Source: an uncultured Prevotella sp.
Lineage (GTDB): Bacteria; Bacteroidota; Bacteroidia; Bacteroidales; Bacteroidaceae
Direction: 5' to 3'
Assembly: GCA_900552675.1 (NCBI GenBank)
Contig: USAI01000029.1
Coordinates: forward strand, 1-25,493
Length of the DNA stretch: 25,493 bases
The position numbers were made by a program, and so were the translations under genes. The notes under the pieces were generated by a model. The model had not been told where the DNA came from and ran no database searches. It saw nothing but the letters and a program-made list of their open reading frames with translations. Within the stretch, counting starts at the first letter, position 1. Each line of letters opens with the position of its first letter. Positions 21,690-25,493 of the stretch are shown piece after piece.

Positions 21690-24083
21690 ATGATAAAAAT
21701 ATTGCGCTCTCTTATGGTGGCTCTCGCCTCTCTTGGCTTTGCAACGGCTGTTTGTGCTCAACATAAAACATCGTCGGTGCAGGTGAATGTTGTGGCCACT
21801 ACCGATACGTTGCGCGGTTTTCAGCTGTCGCTGCTGAACGCTGCCAACAAGACCTATGGCGTGCAACTGTCGCCACTGATCAACGTGGCCCACTACTTGC
21901 ATGGCGTGCAGATAGGCACTATGGGCAATATGGCCACGGGCAGCATGAGAGGTGTGCAGCTGTCGGCGGTAAACAATATGGCGGGCGATGTGTGTGGCGG
22001 CTTGCAGCTGTCGGCATTGACCAATGTGTCGATGGGCTGTATGCGTGGCGTGCAGCTGGGTGCATACAATTATGCCGACTCGTTGCGCGGCGTGCAGCTG
22101 GGCCTTGTAAACATTGCGGTGAGCCATCCGCGAGGCGTACAGGTGGGATTGATCAACTATACGCGTGATGCCGATATGCGTAAGGTGGGACTGATCAATA
22201 TCGACCCTAACACGCGTATCGATGTGTTGGCCTTCGGCGGAAACACGTCGAAACTGAACACGGCGGTGCGCTTTCGCCATCGCTCTACCTATAGCATGGT
22301 GGCGCTGGGCACCCATTATATGGGCTTAGACCGTAAGTTTTCGGGCGCCCTCTCGTATCGCTTAGGACAATATGTGGCGCTGTCGCCACGGTGGTCGGTG
22401 AGTGCCGACCTGGGCTTCAGCCATATCGAAACGTTTGAAGAACACTCTGACGACAATCCGCGTCGACTTTATTCGTTGCAGGGGCATCTGAATGTCGACT
22501 ATCAGTTTAGTAAAACCCTTGGCGCCTTTGCCTCGGTGGGGTATGGCAACACTCGACACTATGGCAGCAACCGCCTGTTTGAGCAAAAGCTTATCTTACA
22601 GGCGGGCCTCTCAGTAAACTGGAAACGCAATATGGAGGGTGGTGCCCCACAGCGCCGAAAGGTCTTGACCGAGGGCGACCCTTATGTGCTGTGTGATAGC
22701 ATAGACAATAGGTTTGCTCTTGCTCCGCGCAAACGCCCTTGGCTGGCTGCTGCTGAGGTGGCGGGCGTTAATGCCTTGGTGTTTTCGTACGACCGCTGGG
22801 TGGCTAACGCCTCTTATTCGCGCATCAGTATGCACACCATACGCCACAACTTTAAAACGGGCTTTGTGTGGGATAACGACCCCTTTGCCACCAACCTCTT
22901 TGCCCATCCTTATCATGGCAACCTTTATTTTAACAGCGCACGAAGCAATGGCTTAAACTTCTGGGCATCGGTACCGTATGCCTTGTGCGGTAGCCTGATG
23001 TGGGAGTTTTGTGGCGAGAACGAACCGCCCGCCATCAATGATGTGTTTGCTACGGCGCTGGGCGGAACCTGCATTGGCGAGATGACAAACAGGGTGTCGC
23101 ACCTGGTGCTCGACGATAGTCGGCGTGGCTTTCCGCGTTTTGCTCGCGAGGCGTTGGCCTTCCTGGTTAACCCCATTCAGGGCTTCAACCGCTTGCTGAG
23201 GGGCGATGCCTGGACGGTGCGCACACAATACCATCTGTATCACGACTTTAACGCTATACCCGTACACCTAAATGTGAGCCTGGGACTGCGCTATCTCTCT
23301 GACGATGGCGCCCTGTTTCGTGGCGAATATAACCCCACACTGGCGCTCGCAATGGAGTATGGCGATGCCTATAACAGCCGTACCAACAGGCCGTACGACT
23401 ATTTTACGGCGGCGGTAAACGTGGGCTTCTCGCCCAATCAGCCCACCATCTATGGGGCGCACCTGATGGGGCGCCTGTGGGCAGCACCTGTTTATGAACA
23501 TGGCAGCACCGAGGCGCGTTTCGGCATCTTCCAGCATTTCAACTATTATAACTCTGAGCCAGTGAAGGATGGGTCGGACATCGTACCTTATCGCATCTCT
23601 GAGGCGGTGGGCATAGGGCCCGCCATCATGGTGCGCTTTACTGATAGGGGGCATCTGGCATCGCTCAGTCAGCAGCTGTTTACCAGTGGCATTATCTTGG
23701 GCGGATCGAAAAGCGACTATTATAACGTGATTGACCGCGACTATAACATGGGCAGCGGATATAGCTTGAAAACGCGCACGAGGCTCGACTTTCAACACGC
23801 GGGCACCTTCGCGCTTGATATCGACTACTTCCGCATCTTCACCTGGAAGGGCTACGAAACGAAGAATCTGGAAAATAGGGAACCGCTATACTATAACGTG
23901 CAAGGCGATAAAAGTAATGCTGAGCTGTGTGTAATAACCCCACGCTTTGTGCTGAATATCAAAGGCGGATGGGCGGCTCAGCTGTCGTGGTCGTACTTCT
24001 TACGCCACACCCGCTACGTATATCATAACGATGTGCGTTCAAACACCTTCGATGTGCGCCTGGCTTTAAGCTATCGAATATAA
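21690..24083 (+). CDS. Outer-membrane protein with GVQLG-type surface repeats and DUF3943-like barrel
   Basis: A 797-aa exported protein with a signal peptide (hydrophobic core LMVALASLGFATA, cleavage expected after VCAQ). Residues 41-161 are eight to nine repeats of about 16 residues built on GVQLG/LVN (for example GVQLGLVNIAVSHPR, GVQVGLINYTRDADMR), similar to the repeats of LA_2272-type surface proteins. A central part with alternating beta-strand character (170-310) follows. The C-terminal half contains the DUF3943-like region (about 345-520, with SYDRWVANASYSR, HPYHGNLYFNSAR and INDVFATALGG) and further barrel strands, ending in a C-terminal aromatic/basic strand. It probably sits in the outer membrane. 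Function is unknown. Confidence 0.82.
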   Translation: MIKILRSLMVALASLGFATAVCAQHKTSSVQVNVVATTDTLRGFQLSLLNAANKTYGVQLSPLINVAHYLHGVQIGTMGNMATGSMRGVQLSAVNNMAGDVCGGLQLSALTNVSMGCMRGVQLGAYNYADSLRGVQLGLVNIAVSHPRGVQVGLINYTRDADMRKVGLINIDPNTRIDVLAFGGNTSKLNTAVRFRHRSTYSMVALGTHYMGLDRKFSGALSYRLGQYVALSPRWSVSADLGFSHIETFEEHSDDNPRRLYSLQGHLNVDYQFSKTLGAFASVGYGNTRHYGSNRLFEQKLILQAGLSVNWKRNMEGGAPQRRKVLTEGDPYVLCDSIDNRFALAPRKRPWLAAAEVAGVNALVFSYDRWVANASYSRISMHTIRHNFKTGFVWDNDPFATNLFAHPYHGNLYFNSARSNGLNFWASVPYALCGSLMWEFCGENEPPAINDVFATALGGTCIGEMTNRVSHLVLDDSRRGFPRFAREALAFLVNPIQGFNRLLRGDAWTVRTQYHLYHDFNAIPVHLNVSLGLRYLSDDGALFRGEYNPTLALAMEYGDAYNSRTNRPYDYFTAAVNVGFSPNQPTIYGAHLMGRLWAAPVYEHGSTEARFGIFQHFNYYNSEPVKDGSDIVPYRISEAVGIGPAIMVRFTDRGHLASLSQQLFTSGIILGGSKSDYYNVIDRDYNMGSGYSLKTRTRLDFQHAGTFALDIDYFRIFTWKGYETKNLENREPLYYNVQGDKSNAELCVITPRFVLNIKGGWAAQLSWSYFLRHTRYVYHNDVRSNTFDVRLALSYRI

Positions 24084-24163
24084 AACGTTCGCTCCTTTCA
24101 AGTATTATTTTAAGTGGTCGACAAAAAACTCTCAATGCTTTACCCCATTATAACATTTTAACT

Positions 24164-24823
24164 ATGGAAACTTCATATCTTGATTTAACGATACGCCTTG
24201 CGTTTGCCTTTGCTCTTGGTGGCGCAATAGGTATTGAACGCGAATATAGAGCTAAGGAGGCGGGCTTTCGCACACATTTTCTTGTGGCCTTGGGCAGTGC
24301 GTTGTTCTGCGTAGTGTCGCAGTTTGGCTTTGGCATTGACCTGAAAGACTCGTCGCGTGTGGCAGCACAGGTGGTGTCGGGCATCGGCTTCTTGGGTGCT
24401 GGTACCATTATCTTTCAGAAAAATGTGGTGCGAGGCCTCACCACGGCGGCCGGACTTTGGGTAACGGCTGCCATTGGCTTGGCTTGCGGCACGGGTATGT
24501 ATGTGGCGGCTGCCATTGCCACGGTTATGGTGTTGCTGGGCTTAGAGGTGATAAACGCTCTCATACCACAGTTTGGTACCACCAGTGTTGAACTGTCGTT
24601 CTCGGCACCGTCGATAGAAAGTGTTCGGCATCTCATTGATTGTGTGCGACATGATGGCATGGAGGTGCTGTCGTATGAAATGAAGGAGCGCCGCACATCG
24701 AAGGGCGAATTCTTAGAGGTAAACATGCAACTGCGCATGAAACGTGGCAAAACCGACAAGCTCCGCGTCATCGACTATATGGATAAGTTTAATGATGTAA
24801 CGATGTCGGCGGTGGAGGGGTGA
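24164..24823 (+). CDS. mgtC: MgtC/SapB-family inner-membrane protein
   Basis: A 219-aa protein with the MgtC domain: GGAIGIEREYRAKEAGFRTH, LVALGSALF, GIGFLGAGTII, GLTTAAGLWVTAAIGLACG and a fifth membrane segment (AAIATVMVLLGLEVINALI). The last 75 residues form a small soluble domain (VELSFSAPSIESVRHLID) like the ACT-like tail of some homologues. Family members affect Mg2+ stress tolerance and ATP synthase activity in other bacteria; the role here is unproven. The 80-bp upstream gap shows no clear promoter or riboswitch. It is followed by overlapping hairpins. Confidence 0.92.
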   Translation: METSYLDLTIRLAFAFALGGAIGIEREYRAKEAGFRTHFLVALGSALFCVVSQFGFGIDLKDSSRVAAQVVSGIGFLGAGTIIFQKNVVRGLTTAAGLWVTAAIGLACGTGMYVAAAIATVMVLLGLEVINALIPQFGTTSVELSFSAPSIESVRHLIDCVRHDGMEVLSYEMKERRTSKGEFLEVNMQLRMKRGKTDKLRVIDYMDKFNDVTMSAVEG

Positions 24824-24860
24824 TGAGCTTCAAGTTTGGTCACAACAGCCATCAACTTTC

Positions 24861-24899
24861 CACTCTCCATTTTTGCATAAATATGCAATATTGAGAGTG
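24861..24899. other. Two-part hairpin downstream of mgtC
   Basis: Outer arms cactctc (24861-24867) and gagagtg (24893-24899) and inner arms ttgcat/atgcaa (24873-24878, 24883-24888) make a hairpin with a small internal loop, 37 bp after the mgtC stop. A true terminator is less certain because no T-run follows directly. Confidence 0.5.
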
Positions 24900-24928
24900 T
24901 GTTGTAAAAGGCATCAAATTACAGTCTG

Positions 24929-25009
24929 AAAGCATGGGTTTTACGTTGTGAAACCCATGCTTTTACAACGTAAAACCCTTGGTTTCGCAGCCTGAAACCA
25001 AGGGTTTTT
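24929..25009 (+). terminator. Overlapping hairpins after mgtC, the last a good terminator
   Basis: Three stems use overlapping sequence. Hairpin A pairs 24929-24941 with 24951-24963 (13 bp). Hairpin B pairs 24936-24949 with 24965-24978 (14 bp) and excludes A. Hairpin C pairs 24972-24985 with 24995-25008 (14 bp), ends in a T-run and overlaps B at 24972-24978. A and C can form together, whereas B excludes both. Hairpin C is the intrinsic terminator just before the intron. Confidence 0.75.
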
Positions 25010-25013
25010 CATA

Positions 25014-25493
25014 GTATGCTCGGCATGAGCATTGTCTAACGGGTGGAAGTCCCGAGTAAGCCCTAATAGCGGGAATTACATAGCCAAAGGCAAGGGTGTT
25101 CATCGTGAGGTGAAATCTGAAAGAAGCCGGCGGCAAACATCTGACCTAACGGACAGAAACTTCATACAAGGCATATGACCGTGGGTAAGGTTGCTATACA
25201 AACCAAAGCCCTATAGCTATTCGGAACGGTCGGTGTAAATGAAGTGGGTATAAGATGGAAAGACAATGTTCTTATCCGAGGAGGTCTCACGGACGCTTCA
25301 AATAGTTTTTTTTTTACGAAAGAAGTGGAGTAAAGCTTGCCGTGAGAAGTCAGCAGACGCCATAGTAGTGCAACAGTCGATAACGTTGCATGAAGGGCTG
25401 AACCTAACAATTAAACGATAGTAATTGAAACATACTTCATGAAGGAAAGAATGCAGAAAACATTATCCCAAGTTAATGGCTGCCCCCAAAGAG
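25014..25493 (+). mobile_element. Group IIC intron, 5' part (continues beyond the window)
   Basis: The sequence from 25014 follows the Oceanobacillus iheyensis group IIC intron very closely in order and wording: gtatgctcggcatgagc (5' end and first stem of domain I), ggtggaagtcccgag, caagggtgttc, gaaatctgaa, cggcggcaaac, gaaacttcatac, gtaaatgaagtgg, ttcttatccgaggaggtct and gaagtcagcaga. This is the ribozyme's domains I-III. It starts 5 nt after the T-run of an intrinsic terminator, the known insertion preference of this class. The maturase begins at 25439 and the 3' end lies outside the window. Confidence 0.9.
25439..25493 (+). CDS. Group II intron reverse transcriptase/maturase, first 18 codons
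   Basis: The frame begins MKERMQKTLSQVNGCPQR and runs off the right edge. Too little is visible to show reverse transcriptase motifs. The call rests on position: the first open frame after the intron's domains I-III, where the maturase is encoded in domain IV. The ATG at 25439 is the first in its frame after a stop near 25412. Confidence 0.7.
   Translation, partial: MKERMQKTLSQVNGCPQR

Noticed and set aside
24084..24163. Possible Mg2+-sensing leader before mgtC
   Set aside because: Only 80 bp, with no stem pattern of known Mg riboswitches.
25200..25220. A 13-base word (gaacggtcggtgt) shared by the nested palindrome and the intron
   Set aside because: In the intron it lies in a ribozyme stem; one 13-base match in 25 kb is expected by chance.

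Overview
This window looks like chromosomal DNA from a Bacteroidales bacterium, most likely a Prevotella-type member (Prevotellaceae). The evidence is the tig-clpP-clpX-recQ order, the ftsX-DUF3098-uppP-truB-queA order, and promoters of the Bacteroidetes form TAnnTTTG with a TTG/TTTG about 19-20 bp upstream. The closing sequence of the window begins a group IIC intron.

Layout. Positions 1-4248 (minus strand) hold a protein quality-control block transcribed as trigger factor, ClpP, ClpX and then the start of RecQ, which runs off the left edge. A 30-bp tandem repeat framed by an inverted repeat lies between clpP and clpX. The clpP promoter lies inside the loop of a terminator-like hairpin. Positions 4603-11811 (plus strand) form one transcription unit of six tightly spaced genes with a clear promoter and terminator. 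Two related acidic proteins with a glycine-zipper segment and paired EF-hand-like loops come first, then an exported caspase-like peptidase, a zinc-ribbon/FHA protein, a membrane-anchored PP2C phosphatase and a polytopic Ser/Thr kinase. This is the most interesting part of the window: a complete write/erase/read phosphothreonine module tied to a protease. Positions 11812-12260 are non-coding and contain an elaborate nested palindrome. Positions 12261-15864 (minus) hold an M13 metallopeptidase and an NhaC-type antiporter.

Positions 16091-20046 (plus) are the housekeeping run ftsX, DUF3098, uppP, truB, queA, closed by a perfect 16-bp terminator stem. folK follows and overlaps tail to tail with a Gfo/Idh/MocA oxidoreductase on the other strand. 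A large outer-membrane protein (GVQLG-type repeats plus a DUF3943-like barrel) and an MgtC-family membrane protein follow. Three mutually overlapping hairpins lie downstream of mgtC, and a group IIC intron starts 5 nt after the last one, its usual type of insertion site. Its maturase begins in the last 55 bases.

How the genes may work together in the central cassette (inference): the kinase would phosphorylate threonines, possibly the repeated ERTQ sites of the second acidic protein. The FHA protein would read them, the PP2C would erase them, and the secreted caspase-like enzyme would act across the membrane. No part of this has been tested here, and the homology calls rest on motifs read by eye.
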